In this document: in pieces, positions 18,301 to 26,295 of the stretch
How the letters are laid out: each line of letters starts with the position of its first letter
How positions within the stretch are numbered: position 1 is the first letter of the stretch
From: Prevotella sp.
GTDB lineage: Bacteria > Bacteroidota > Bacteroidia > Bacteroidales > Bacteroidaceae
Reading direction: 5' to 3'
Length of the DNA stretch: 64,000 nt
NCBI GenBank assembly: GCA_017623155.1
Contig: JAGAPR010000001.1
Span: forward strand, 283,695-347,694
Position numbers and translations under genes: made by a program
The notes under the pieces: model-generated
The model's database searches: none
What the model saw: the letters and a program-made list of their open reading frames with translations, nothing else
What the model was told of the DNA's origin: nothing

Positions 18301-18594
18301 GGTTCCGCAGTTGAGTGCCGTCTGTCCGCCAAAAGCGAGAAGAATGCCGTCGGGGCGTTCTTTCTTTATAATCTCGGTGACAAAATAGGGAGTAACAGGT
18401 TGAAAATAAACCTTGTCCGCGATACCTTCCGATGTCTGTATCGTAGCGATATTAGGATTGACAAGCACAGACGATATTCCTTCTTCGCGCAATGCTTTCA
18501 ATGCTTGCGAACCTGAATAGTCAAACTCACCGGCTTGTCCGATTTTCAAGGCACCTGAGCCGAGCACAAGAACCTTCTCTAATTTTTTCTTCAT
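15373..18594 (-). CDS. carB: Carbamoyl-phosphate synthase large subunit
   Basis: A 1073-aa enzyme making carbamoyl phosphate from bicarbonate, ammonia and 2 ATP for pyrimidine and arginine synthesis. Two ATP-grasp halves are visible: [21 protein letters not shown] at the first N-terminus and [21 protein letters not shown] at the second. Internal motifs include [21 protein letters not shown] and [17 protein letters not shown]. A C-terminal MGS-like allosteric domain contains [12 protein letters not shown]. Length is normal. No carA lies next to it in the window. Confidence 0.97.
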   Translation of the reverse strand: [1073 protein letters not shown]

Positions 18595-18634
18595 ATCTTT
18601 GGTGTTTCAATAAATTATCCGTGTCTTTTCGGGT

Positions 18635-18643
18635 GCAAAGATA
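18635..18643 (-). promoter_or_regulatory. Promoter -7 element for carB
   Basis: Minus-strand TATCTTTGC, about 41 bp upstream of the carB ATG. Confidence 0.7.
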
Positions 18644-18742
18644 CGTTTTTTATTTTTTTTTCTTTCATAAACAATAACCTTTTTGAATGTTTTCTATAAT
18701 CTTTATTATAGTAAGGTAAATATGAAAATCGTTTTCTTGAAA

Positions 18743-18829
18743 TGTTACGCGGCCGAAGTAACAGTGTTACTTGACTCGGGTAATATCGTGATTTGGCCCG
18801 AGTCGCACTGTTACTCGGGCCGCGTAACA
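18743..18829. repeat. GTTAC/GGCC hairpin repeat, 87-bp near-perfect palindrome
   Basis: Outer arms TGTTACGCGGCC and GGCCGCGTAACA, middle arms AAGTAACAGTG and CACTGTTACT, inner arms GACTCGGG and CCCGAGTC around a loop containing GTGATTTGG. It shares these modules with 32824-32910 and 49417-49479. It is intergenic between carB and the AlkD-like gene. Confidence 0.88.
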
Positions 18830-18872
18830 AAATCGGTCGTTTCCTAACGGGAGGAAGAAATGGTGGCCGCAA

Positions 18873-19577
18873 TCATTCTTTCCGCATCAGTTTCGTTCTT
18901 TCTTCTTTCGAAAACTTCTCTATCGCATACCTCAGCATTGTCCGCGGCATGGCTTTTCTGTGTTGTTCGATGAAAGTGTAAAGCCGCCTCGGGTCTCGTT
19001 TTCCGGCCTCGCGCAGCATCCAGCCGGAGGCTTTGTGGATTAAGTCGCGAGGATGACTCATCATTTTTACGGCGAGACGATACGTGTCTTCGAGGTCGTT
19101 TTTGCGTATGAAAGCGAGGGTCGACACAATGGATATTCTGTTGTCCCATAATAAATCGCTTTCGGCCAAGCGGTAAAGAATGTCGCGCGGCTTGTCGATT
19201 AGAAAATTGCCAATGACAGCCGGTGCCGATAAATCCACAAGATCCCAATTGTTTATTCGTTTTGTGTTTTCAAGATATAATTCAAACATATTTTGTTTTG
19301 TGCTTTCGTCGCCTTTCAGGCATTTTCTTACCATGATGAGTAAAGCGCACAGGCGGGCTTCGTGAAATTCGGAATGTAGCAGTGTTTTTATTTCTTCTTC
19401 TTCGATGTCATAATGTCTGTGAGCCACAATTCGCGTGTGTGGAACCACCACTCCGAGAAAGACGTCGCCCTCTCCGTATTCACCTTTGGCGGTTTTGAAA
19501 AATCGTTGCAGAATGATGCGCTTCTCTTCTGTTGCCAGTTCTTTTAATTCCGATATTATATTATCTGTTGTTGTCAT
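18873..19577 (-). CDS. DNA alkylation repair protein, AlkD-like
   Basis: A 234-aa all-helical protein with HEAT-like repeats characteristic of the AlkC/AlkD DNA glycosylase family. Typical segments: KYGEGD-like GEYGEGDVFLGVVVPHTR, HEARLCALLIMV, NNWDLVDLSAP (the conserved WDxxD region) and WMLREAGKRD. AlkD removes positively charged alkylated bases such as 3- and 7-methyl purines. Length matches the family. It is a lone gene, transcribed towards carB, with a hairpin repeat in between. Confidence 0.9.
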   Translation of the reverse strand: MTTTDNIISELKELATEEKRIILQRFFKTAKGEYGEGDVFLGVVVPHTRIVAHRHYDIEEEEIKTLLHSEFHEARLCALLIMVRKCLKGDESTKQNMFELYLENTKRINNWDLVDLSAPAVIGNFLIDKPRDILYRLAESDLLWDNRISIVSTLAFIRKNDLEDTYRLAVKMMSHPRDLIHKASGWMLREAGKRDPRRLYTFIEQHRKAMPRTMLRYAIEKFSKEERTKLMRKE

Positions 19578-19683
19578 TGCTCTGTCGTTTGTTGTAATAA
19601 CGATATGACATATATTTTATTATATTCGCGTGACCTGCGCGCTTAAAAATACTTTATAATTTTGCCGTTTCAATATTTTGCCT

Positions 19684-19692
19684 TACTTTTGC
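19684..19692 (+). promoter_or_regulatory. Promoter -7 element for rnpB
   Basis: TACTTTTGC lies directly upstream of the RNase P RNA; transcription is predicted to start near 19698. Confidence 0.65.
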
Positions 19693-19697
19693 AGAAT

Positions 19698-20057
19698 GAA
19701 AGCAGTGCTCCGGTCTGTCGCCGGCATCGTTGTGATGCGGGAGGAAAGTCCGGGCAGCATAGGGTACCCGGCTTCCGAAAATAGAAGCCATTGGTGACAG
19801 TGGGATATGACAGAAGAGAATGACCGCCGGGTTGAAAGACTCGGTAAGGGTGAGAAGGTGGTGTAAGAGACCACCGGCCGGCGGGTGATCGTCGGGCCGT
19901 GTCATCCCGGGGCTGCAAGTTCGCGTATACCGTCGTTTGAGGGTTGCCCGCCCGAAGATATCCGACGGAGGGTAGAACGCTTGAACCGTGTGGTGACATA
20001 CGGGTTAGATAAATGACAGACACCATGTTTTCATGGTACAGAACCCGGCTTATAGGT
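19698..20057 (+). ncRNA. rnpB: RNase P RNA (bacterial class A)
   Basis: The two universally conserved halves of the P4 core are present: GAGGAAAGTCCGGGC at 19741 and ACAGAACCCGGCTTATAG at 20038-20055. GGTGGTGTAAGAGACCACC (19857-19875) is the P11/P12-type hairpin with its conserved GUAAGAG loop. This is the catalytic RNA that removes 5' leaders of precursor tRNAs. The ends are approximate. Confidence 0.93.
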
Positions 20058-20094
20058 GCAGTGCTTTCTTTTTCTTTTGATTTTGTTTTGGGGT

Positions 20095-21414
20095 ATGAAA
20101 AAGAAACTGTTGCATTTGGTGAGATTTCTAAAAGTTGGTATTTGGCAGATATCGGCAGAAGATGTGTCGCCTCTGAGATTTGTTTTTTACAGTATCATAA
20201 AGAAATTGATAATTACCATTCGCTTCTTTACCACGAAGCGAGTGATGAGTCACGCTTCCGCTCTCACTTACTCAACACTGTTGGCCATTGTTCCCATATT
20301 GGCGGTAGTGTTTGCCATTGCCCGCGGTTTCGGTTATAATAAATATATCGAAACATGGTTTCGCGGCACGTTTGAGTCGCAGCCGCAGGCCGCCGATGTG
20401 ATTGTGGGCTTTGTCAACAGCTACCTCGTGCATACAAAAAGCGGGATATTTTTTGGCGTGGGACTTCTATTTATGCTCTATACAGTCTTAATGCTGGTGA
20501 GCAATATAGAAGTGACATTTAATGAGATATGGCAGGTTAAAAAGCAGCGTAGCATATTTCGGACATTCACCGACTATCTCGCCATGCTCCTTCTCTTCCC
20601 GATAATAATAGTGTTTACATCCGGATTGTCTATTTTCATTGCTGCCATAGCCGATAACATGCCGGATGTTTTGCTGCTCGGGCCGATGATGCGCTTTATA
20701 ATATCGCTGTTGCCGTACGTGCTTATGTCGGCCATGTTTATCGGACTTTACATATTCATGCCGAACACGCACGTTAAGTTGAAATCTGTGATAGTGCCCG
20801 GAATACTGGCAGGTGTGGCCATGCAGTGGCTGCAGTTGTTTTACATACACTCCCAGATGTGGGTAAGCAGTTATAATGCCATTTACGGTTCGTTCGCCGC
20901 GTTGCCTCTTTTCATGTTGTGGTTGCAGATTTCTTGGACGATATGTCTGTTCGGGGCGACGCTGTGTTATGCAAATCAGAATTTGAGCTACTATGACTAC
21001 AATACCAAAACTTCCGATATCAGTCATCGTTATCGTATTATGCTTTGTGCGTTGTTGGCCGCTCGTATATGTCATAACTTTGATAGCGGACATCGTCCGT
21101 ATACTGCTTTGGAGTTACGAACGGAGACCGGAATACCTATAAGGGTGGTAAATGACTTGCTTTATGAAATGATAGATGCCAAACTGTTGATAGAAATAAC
21201 CTCGGATGAGAAAGGTGAGGCATCGCAATTCATGCCGGCGGAAAGTATAAACAACCTGAGTTTCGGAGTGCTTATAGACCGGTTGGAATCGCATGGGCGC
21301 TGGAAAATAGATTTGCCTTTGGAACAATTCTATAATGATAATTGGCATCGGGCATTGGACATTCGCCGAGTATATTTGAAGAATTCGAGGGAAATATTAT
21401 TGAAAGACTTATAA
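20095..21414 (+). CDS. YihY/BrkB family inner membrane protein
   Basis: A 439-aa protein. The YihY/BrkB membrane core (about residues 50-300, six hydrophobic segments) contains MSHASALTYSTLLAIVPILAVVFA, FNEIWQVKKQRS and the family motif YGSFAALPLFMLWLQISW. The C-terminal 110 residues (ALELRTETGIPIRVVNDLLYEM) resemble a winged-helix module, as in many Bacteroidetes YihY proteins. Transport substrate is not established for the family. The frame opens at 20056, overlapping the rnpB 3' end; ATG 20095 is chosen instead. Confidence 0.88.
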   Translation: MKKKLLHLVRFLKVGIWQISAEDVSPLRFVFYSIIKKLIITIRFFTTKRVMSHASALTYSTLLAIVPILAVVFAIARGFGYNKYIETWFRGTFESQPQAADVIVGFVNSYLVHTKSGIFFGVGLLFMLYTVLMLVSNIEVTFNEIWQVKKQRSIFRTFTDYLAMLLLFPIIIVFTSGLSIFIAAIADNMPDVLLLGPMMRFIISLLPYVLMSAMFIGLYIFMPNTHVKLKSVIVPGILAGVAMQWLQLFYIHSQMWVSSYNAIYGSFAALPLFMLWLQISWTICLFGATLCYANQNLSYYDYNTKTSDISHRYRIMLCALLAARICHNFDSGHRPYTALELRTETGIPIRVVNDLLYEMIDAKLLIEITSDEKGEASQFMPAESINNLSFGVLIDRLESHGRWKIDLPLEQFYNDNWHRALDIRRVYLKNSREILLKDL

Positions 21415-21435
21415 GTAAAGGCTTGTTAAAAGAAA

Positions 21436-21480
21436 TGTGGTGCCTGACAAGTTTCACGACAAACTCCGTCAAGCACCACA
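21436..21480. terminator. Convergent terminator between the YihY gene and the PqqD-like gene
   Basis: TGTGGTGC-C-TGAC pairs with GTCA-A-GCACCACA across a 19-nt loop, in the gap between convergent genes. Confidence 0.7.
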
Positions 21481-21524
21481 ATAAGTTTTATTGGCAGTAC
21501 ATATCCCGCCGGCTTCTTATCGTC

Positions 21525-21791
21525 TCATTCTATAATTCCTGCGTCATACCATGTCTTTATCATGTCTTGAATGTCTTTTTCGGCCGTTTCATTGTCCACG
21601 TCATATTCTTGTGTGAGCAGTTCGATAAGCTCTTCAGCCGTGAAATCCCGTCCTTGAACTTGTTGCCAGAGGTATGCGGCCGACTCGTTCATGCTTATAA
21701 TCTTGCTGAAATCGATATTCTCTACTCCTTCGGCTACGATGATTTGTTCACCGCAAATGGTGCGCAGGTTAAATCCTTTCTTTGTTATCAT
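21525..21791 (-). CDS. PqqD-like (RiPP recognition element) protein
   Basis: An 88-aa stand-alone PqqD-family protein. The fold is suggested by a beta-rich N-terminus (FNLRTICGEQIIVAEG), then MNESAAYLWQQVQGRDFTAEEL and a helical C-terminus with DVDNETAEKDIQDMIKTW. PqqD domains bind leader peptides in ribosomally made, modified peptide pathways. It is last in a minus-strand run (secreted protein, HprK-like kinase, S24/S26 peptidase, PqqD), 12 bp after the peptidase. No radical SAM enzyme or precursor peptide is seen next to it. Confidence 0.85.
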   Translation of the reverse strand: MITKKGFNLRTICGEQIIVAEGVENIDFSKIISMNESAAYLWQQVQGRDFTAEELIELLTQEYDVDNETAEKDIQDMIKTWYDAGIIE

Positions 21792-21803
21792 GATGCTATT
21801 GGG

Positions 21804-22259
21804 TTATTGTTGTTTTATGAATAAATGCCTATATATATATAGAAGATATCGTCGTATGGGGAAAAGCCGGGTCCATAACCATGAATATACAATCCATTTC
21901 CTCTCGTTTGTATAATCGGCCGTACTTCTGTTTTTGCGATAAAACCCGGTGGCTATGGCTTTTACATCTTTCAGACAACAGTGCTCCACACCGATATTGC
22001 CGTCGCCCCGTAGGATAATTGTGTCATCGCAAATGCTTATTATGCGGTGAAGAACAAAATGCCCCTCGCTTATTTCGGCCAAGACCACATCCCCGACATT
22101 TATGTCAATGGGCTTCACGAGAATGGCTTTATCCCGTCCGTCTTCGAGAAAAGGGCGCATGCTGTATCCCCGCAGTGGCAATGTGACCGTATGCCCGGCA
22201 TCTGTCAATCTGATGACTTCGGGCAGAAATGTCGCGTTTGGCATTTGCTTTATTGTCAT
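21804..22259 (-). CDS. S24/S26 family signal-peptidase-like protein
   Basis: A 151-aa protein with the S24/S26 peptidase core: LRGYSMRPFLEDGRD with the predicted nucleophile Ser, INVGDVVLAEI, FVLHRIISI and LRGDGNIG. The His in LHRI, with no clear catalytic Lys, resembles the Ser-His arrangement of ER/archaeal-type signal peptidases. No N-terminal membrane anchor is seen; the C-terminal WLWTRLFPIRRYLLYIYRHL could associate with membrane. Placed between an HprK-like kinase and a PqqD-like protein, it is a candidate processing protease for a secreted product (inference). Confidence 0.8.
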   Translation of the reverse strand: MTIKQMPNATFLPEVIRLTDAGHTVTLPLRGYSMRPFLEDGRDKAILVKPIDINVGDVVLAEISEGHFVLHRIISICDDTIILRGDGNIGVEHCCLKDVKAIATGFYRKNRSTADYTNERKWIVYSWLWTRLFPIRRYLLYIYRHLFIKQQ

Positions 22260-22323
22260 ATCTCGGACTTGTTAAATGATAATCCTGTTTTATTCACAAT
22301 GATATAATTCCTCTTTGTTGCGA

Positions 22324-23211
22324 TTATCTCGCTATTCCGTCATGGCAAACAACGGCCGCTTCCTTGTCGGGAAGGCAGTGTATGGTGAATACCGGCACTG
22401 TTTCTATAAGTCGGGTGATGATGTTGCAGATGTTGTTGTATATCGTGTTGTCCCACTTCATGGATGAGCAAGAGGGTAGGATAGAGGCAAATGCCTGAAC
22501 GGGGCGCAGCCTTTCAATGCTGTTTGCCGGTGCCCTGTCAATCCTTGTGACGGCTCCCAACGGTGCTTTTATGTCTTTATAGCATGGCGTCTTGCCGCTC
22601 CATGGCGAGCCGTAAAGGTATGGTATCCCGTCGATAATCCTTATAATGGGATTGTCATCGTTCATTAACTCCGTATCTTCGATGTGTTCCAGCCATAAAC
22701 TTGAATGAGTGCTTTTCCCGGTTCCGCTTTTGGCTATAAACGGATAGGCATATCCGTTATGGCAAACACATGACGCATGTACCAAAAGAGCATCGTAGTA
22801 ACATCCCCGGAATGCGAATGTCAGCATCAGCGCATCGTTCAATCCGAATGCCCGCATGCCTTTCGTACCGTTCAACGCACATGTGCATTGACTGAAATCC
22901 TTATTGGAGCGGAGCAGGCAACAAGGCTGGTCGTATATGTTTTTTATGATATACTGATACCCGCCGTCCGGCAGCCGATATACCAAAGTATCGCCGTTGC
23001 CGGTGTCAAACTTCCTTATCAGTTCCTTTTCTTTTGCCGGTTGCAGGTTGTCGTCTACCGTAAGGGTAAACAAGGGGTTGCCTGTTGCAGTCTCGTTCCT
23101 TTCAAAAACGCTGAAAGATGGTAATAAAGATATGTCGTTTATCTTTGACTCTTCAAAAACAATGGTAATATCTAAATCGGCAATACGGAAATAATGGCTT
23201 TTTCTCATCAT
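22324..23211 (-). CDS. HPr kinase-like P-loop protein
   Basis: A 295-aa protein related to HprK-type kinases. A P-loop AKSGTGKSTHSSLWL at about residue 165 is followed by ELMNDDNPII and LYGSPWSGKTPCYKDIKAPLGA, the pattern of HprK-related kinases found in peptide-modification loci. The N-terminal half has no named domain. It lacks the usual neighbours of HPr/PTS regulation. Its start overlaps the upstream gene by 4 bp (ATGA), and S24/S26 and PqqD-like genes follow, pointing to peptide or protein modification rather than carbon catabolite control (inference). Confidence 0.78.
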   Translation of the reverse strand: MMRKSHYFRIADLDITIVFEESKINDISLLPSFSVFERNETATGNPLFTLTVDDNLQPAKEKELIRKFDTGNGDTLVYRLPDGGYQYIIKNIYDQPCCLLRSNKDFSQCTCALNGTKGMRAFGLNDALMLTFAFRGCYYDALLVHASCVCHNGYAYPFIAKSGTGKSTHSSLWLEHIEDTELMNDDNPIIRIIDGIPYLYGSPWSGKTPCYKDIKAPLGAVTRIDRAPANSIERLRPVQAFASILPSCSSMKWDNTIYNNICNIITRLIETVPVFTIHCLPDKEAAVVCHDGIAR

Positions 23212-23639
23212 TCTTCTTCAGTGTTCATGTCAATACCTTTGAACTTAAATTCATCGGCGCTTAGGAAGCGAATATCATACGGCACCTTTGATTTTGTGGT
23301 GTATTTTTTTCGCATTTTTAGCAGTTTCTTCTCAACGTCTTTCTTCTCTTTTCCGAAAAATACGACGCATGTCCTTGACGGCATGTTTTTTTGTTGAGTG
23401 AAATAGTCTTTCAACTGGTAAGAATAATTGTCGCGACCGAGCAGGAATTTGCTCTTTGTGTCAATCCAGACACTGTCTACCGCCTGTATGTCTGTAAAGT
23501 AAACGACAGAGTCGGTAAATGCGGCCGAAAATCCGAACATGTATCCTTTGGGCAACATTTTCTTTTTGGCCGATACTTCGCCGATGGCAAACAGCGATAC
23601 AAGCATTGCCGCGATAGTGATGTATTTAATTGGTTTCAT
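23208..23639 (-). CDS. Secreted protein of unknown function, first gene of the kinase/peptidase/PqqD cassette
   Basis: A 143-aa protein with a signal peptide (about residues 1-24, AIGEVSAKK) and no lipobox. The mature part has Lys-rich and aromatic segments (SAAFTDSVVYFTDIQAVDSV, SYQLKDYFTQQKNM) but no recognised domain. It starts 7 bp after the rpoD stop and overlaps the kinase gene by 4 bp, so it is in the same transcript. It could be a substrate of the cassette or an accessory; neither is shown. Confidence 0.72.
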   Translation of the reverse strand: MKPIKYITIAAMLVSLFAIGEVSAKKKMLPKGYMFGFSAAFTDSVVYFTDIQAVDSVWIDTKSKFLLGRDNYSYQLKDYFTQQKNMPSRTCVVFFGKEKKDVEKKLLKMRKKYTTKSKVPYDIRFLSADEFKFKGIDMNTEEE

Positions 23640-23646
23640 TCTTTTT

Positions 23647-24510
23647 TTATTGTCCTAAATATGATTTTAATATTTTTTTATTCGTATTAATCCTTAATTG
23701 TCTGATGGCTTTTTCTTTTATCTGACGCACTCGTTCGCGGGTAAGTCCGTATTTGATGCCTATCTCGTCGAGAGTCATTTCCTGCATGTTGATACCGAAG
23801 AACGCTTTTATGATGTTTCGTTCTTTCTCGCTCAAGCATTTCAGGATATTGTCTATTTCTGTTCTTAGCGATTCTATTACGAGGGCGTTGTCTGTCGTAG
23901 CAGAGTCGTTCGAGGCCATCACATCGAGCAGGGTGTTTTCCTCTCCATCCGTGAAAGGTGCGTCTACTGACACATGCCTGTTGCCCGCGGTGAGAACTTC
24001 ATTGATTTTGTCTTGCGGCAAGTCTGTCAGTTCCGATATCTCTTCGGGCGACGGTCGTCGTTCGTTCTCCTGTTCAAACTTGTTCAACTCACGGTTTATC
24101 TTGTTCACCGAGCCTATTTGGTTTAGTGGCAATCGCACCATGCGGCTTTGTTCGGCAATGGCTTGCAGAATGCTTTGCCTTATCCACCATACGGCGTATG
24201 ATATGAATTTAAATCCTCTTGTCTCGTCAAACTTCTCGGCGGCTTTTATCAACCCCACGTTGCCTTCGTTTATCAGGTCCGGAAGACTCAACCCTTGGTT
24301 CTGATACTGCTTGGCAACAGACACGACAAACCTCAGATTGGCCTTGACCAGTCTTTCGAGAGCCTTTCTGTCGCCGTTGTGTATTCGTCTCGCGAGCTCC
24401 ACTTCCTCATCAACAGAGACGAGTTCTTCGTGTCCTATCTCTTGGAGATACTTGTCGAGAGTGACATTATCTCTGTTTGTGATAGACTTGTTTATTTTTA
24501 GTTGTCTCAT
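23647..24510 (-). CDS. rpoD: Primary RNA polymerase sigma factor
   Basis: A 287-aa sigma-70 family protein of the short Bacteroidetes housekeeping type. Region 1.2 is YLQEIGHEELVSVDEEVELA; region 2 contains ANLRFVVSVAKQYQNQGLSL, DLINEGNVGLIKAAEKFD and FKFISYAVWWIRQSILQAI. Region 3 spans the RRPSPEEISELTDLP area; region 4 ends with GLTRERVRQIKEKAIRQLR. It recognises the TAnnTTTG promoters seen in this window. Its stop is 7 bp from the next gene of the HprK/PqqD cassette, so that cassette may share its transcript. Confidence 0.95.
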   Translation of the reverse strand: MRQLKINKSITNRDNVTLDKYLQEIGHEELVSVDEEVELARRIHNGDRKALERLVKANLRFVVSVAKQYQNQGLSLPDLINEGNVGLIKAAEKFDETRGFKFISYAVWWIRQSILQAIAEQSRMVRLPLNQIGSVNKINRELNKFEQENERRPSPEEISELTDLPQDKINEVLTAGNRHVSVDAPFTDGEENTLLDVMASNDSATTDNALVIESLRTEIDNILKCLSEKERNIIKAFFGINMQEMTLDEIGIKYGLTRERVRQIKEKAIRQLRINTNKKILKSYLGQ

Positions 24511-24532
24511 AGATGTGCGGAATATAATTGAT

Positions 24533-24541
24533 GCAAAGTTA
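24533..24541 (-). promoter_or_regulatory. Promoter -7 element for rpoD
   Basis: Minus-strand TAACTTTGC, about 23 bp upstream of the rpoD ATG. Confidence 0.7.
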
Positions 24542-24593
24542 AAGTTTTTTTCCGAAATGCCAAATTAATGCGGCCAAAAAGAAAAAGTAAAAA

Positions 24594-24641
24594 GGCGAAA
24601 AGTAAGTAAACGGTATGTATTTGCCTTCCTTGCTTTTCGCC
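24594..24641 (-). terminator. Terminator downstream of the HtrA gene
   Basis: GGCGAAAAG pairs with CTTTTCGCC; the minus-strand product is followed by a T-rich tract (plus-strand AAAAAGTAAAAA). Confidence 0.65.
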
Positions 24642-24668
24642 TCTTTCATTCTGTTTGGATATTTGTTG

Positions 24669-26120
24669 TTATTCGCTCTGTAACGGAACGGCGAAGTAGG
24701 CTTTCTTGCCTGTCGGGTAAATACCTTGTATATATAATACCGGGTCTTTGCTCGTCGAAGCGTCTTTGACTACCTTTTGCATGTCGTCTATTGTCTTGAT
24801 TGTTTCATCGTTGACTTTCTGTATGATAAATCCGCGTGCAATACCGGATTCTTTCAACTTTCCGTTGTTTACCTTTATCACCTCGACGCCATAGCTTATA
24901 CTGAGTTGTTTTTTCTGCGCGTCGGTTATTTCGCGGAAGTTGGCACCCAATACGTCAAGGTCGGCATTCTTTACCACGTTGGTGTTGCCCTGCTCGTTTT
25001 TGAGTGTTACTGTTTCTGTTATTTTCTTCTTGTTGTGCAAATAGGTGATGGTAAGTTTGTCGCCGGGACGTTTTTTGCTTATTATCTCTTGCAGTTCGGC
25101 CATTTTCGTAACTTTTTGTCCGTCGGCAGATATAATCACGTCACCATTCTTTATGCCTGCGTCGGCTGCCGCACCGTCGTCCATAACCTCATCCACATAG
25201 ATGCCTTCCATTGTTCCGAGGTCTACTTCCTTGCCTTGTTCTTTCTGTGCATCAACATAGTTCTTCACGTCTCCACCCTTGATGCCGATCCATGCGCGTT
25301 GTACAACGCCGAATTTTTTGAGGTCTTCCACAATTTTGTTCATTATCGTTGTGGGTATGGCAAATCCATAACCGCTGTATGAGCCGGTGGGAGAGTAGAG
25401 CATGGCGTTGATGCCTACAAGTTCGCCACGTGTGTTCACGAGTGCGCCACCGGAGTTTCCGGCGTTGATGGCTGCGTCTGTCTGAATGAACGACTCAACG
25501 TTGTTTGCTCCGAGCGAGCGTGCTTTCGCGCTCACAATACCAGCGGTGACGGTATTGTTCAGTCCGAGCGGATTGCCTACGGCGAGTACCCATTCGCCTA
25601 TTTTGAGGTCTTCGCTGTTTGCGATGGTTATTGCCGGCAGGTTCTTGCCGTCTATTTTTATAAGCGCGAGGTCAGTAGTCTTGTCTGTTCCTATTATTCT
25701 TGCCGAGTGCTCCTGATTGTCGTTGAGCGTCACAGTAAGTTCGTCGGCACCTTCAACCACGTGGTTGTTGGTCACGATATAGCCGTCGGTCGAGATGATG
25801 ACTCCCGAACCGGTAGCTGTCTTTTTCGGGGTTTGAACCTGACGTTTCTGTGTTCCGCCGTTGCCCCGGCCGAAAAAGCCTCCGAACGGGTCTGAGAAGA
25901 AGTCGCTGAACGGGTCGCTCTGCACCTCAACGGTTTTTATTTTGCTGTTTTGCACATACTTGATGTGTACTACTGATGGCAGAGCTTTCTCTGCCGCATA
26001 AGTGAGGTCCACCGGTTGTCCTGCCGGAGTGGCTGCACCGGCTTTGTTGAAGGCGGCAACAGAGAATATTATTGCCACCATACATATTGCCGGAAGTAAA
26101 TAGTTTACAATCTTTTTCAT
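24669..26120 (-). CDS. Do/DegQ-family periplasmic serine protease
   Basis: A 483-aa HtrA-type protease/chaperone for envelope protein quality control. A signal peptide covers the first 29 residues. The trypsin-like domain has its triad in TNNHVVEGAD (His), KTTDLALIKI (Asp) and INAGNSGGALVN (Ser), followed by two PDZ domains (WIGIKGGDVKNYV..., and a second near LGANFREITDAQ). A Gly/Phe-rich loop (DPFGGFFGRGNGG) is typical. The frame also allows ATG 26129; 26120 gives the more usual MKKIV start. A promoter lies at 26180-26188. Confidence 0.92.
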   Translation of the reverse strand: MKKIVNYLLPAICMVAIIFSVAAFNKAGAATPAGQPVDLTYAAEKALPSVVHIKYVQNSKIKTVEVQSDPFSDFFSDPFGGFFGRGNGGTQKRQVQTPKKTATGSGVIISTDGYIVTNNHVVEGADELTVTLNDNQEHSARIIGTDKTTDLALIKIDGKNLPAITIANSEDLKIGEWVLAVGNPLGLNNTVTAGIVSAKARSLGANNVESFIQTDAAINAGNSGGALVNTRGELVGINAMLYSPTGSYSGYGFAIPTTIMNKIVEDLKKFGVVQRAWIGIKGGDVKNYVDAQKEQGKEVDLGTMEGIYVDEVMDDGAAADAGIKNGDVIISADGQKVTKMAELQEIISKKRPGDKLTITYLHNKKKITETVTLKNEQGNTNVVKNADLDVLGANFREITDAQKKQLSISYGVEVIKVNNGKLKESGIARGFIIQKVNDETIKTIDDMQKVVKDASTSKDPVLYIQGIYPTGKKAYFAVPLQSE

Positions 26121-26179
26121 CCTAAACATGTTTTTATGTTACATTAATTATTAAACTTGTTTTTTCTTGTTTCAGTGTT

Positions 26180-26188
26180 GCAAATATA
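26180..26188 (-). promoter_or_regulatory. Promoter -7 element for the HtrA gene
   Basis: Minus-strand TATATTTGC, 60 bp upstream of ATG 26120. Confidence 0.65.
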
Positions 26189-26295
26189 TCAGCATTTTTT
26201 GTTTTTATGCCATTTTGGCATTTTAATTTGTCGCAATTTAACAGTTACAAAACCACTGTTAACGGCTGTTTGCTTTGAATGCTGTTAATTTTACA

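Noticed and set aside
22324-23211. True HPr kinase of catabolite repression
   Set aside because: No PTS or HPr gene nearby; the neighbours and the GSPWSGK region fit HprK-related kinases of peptide-modification loci.
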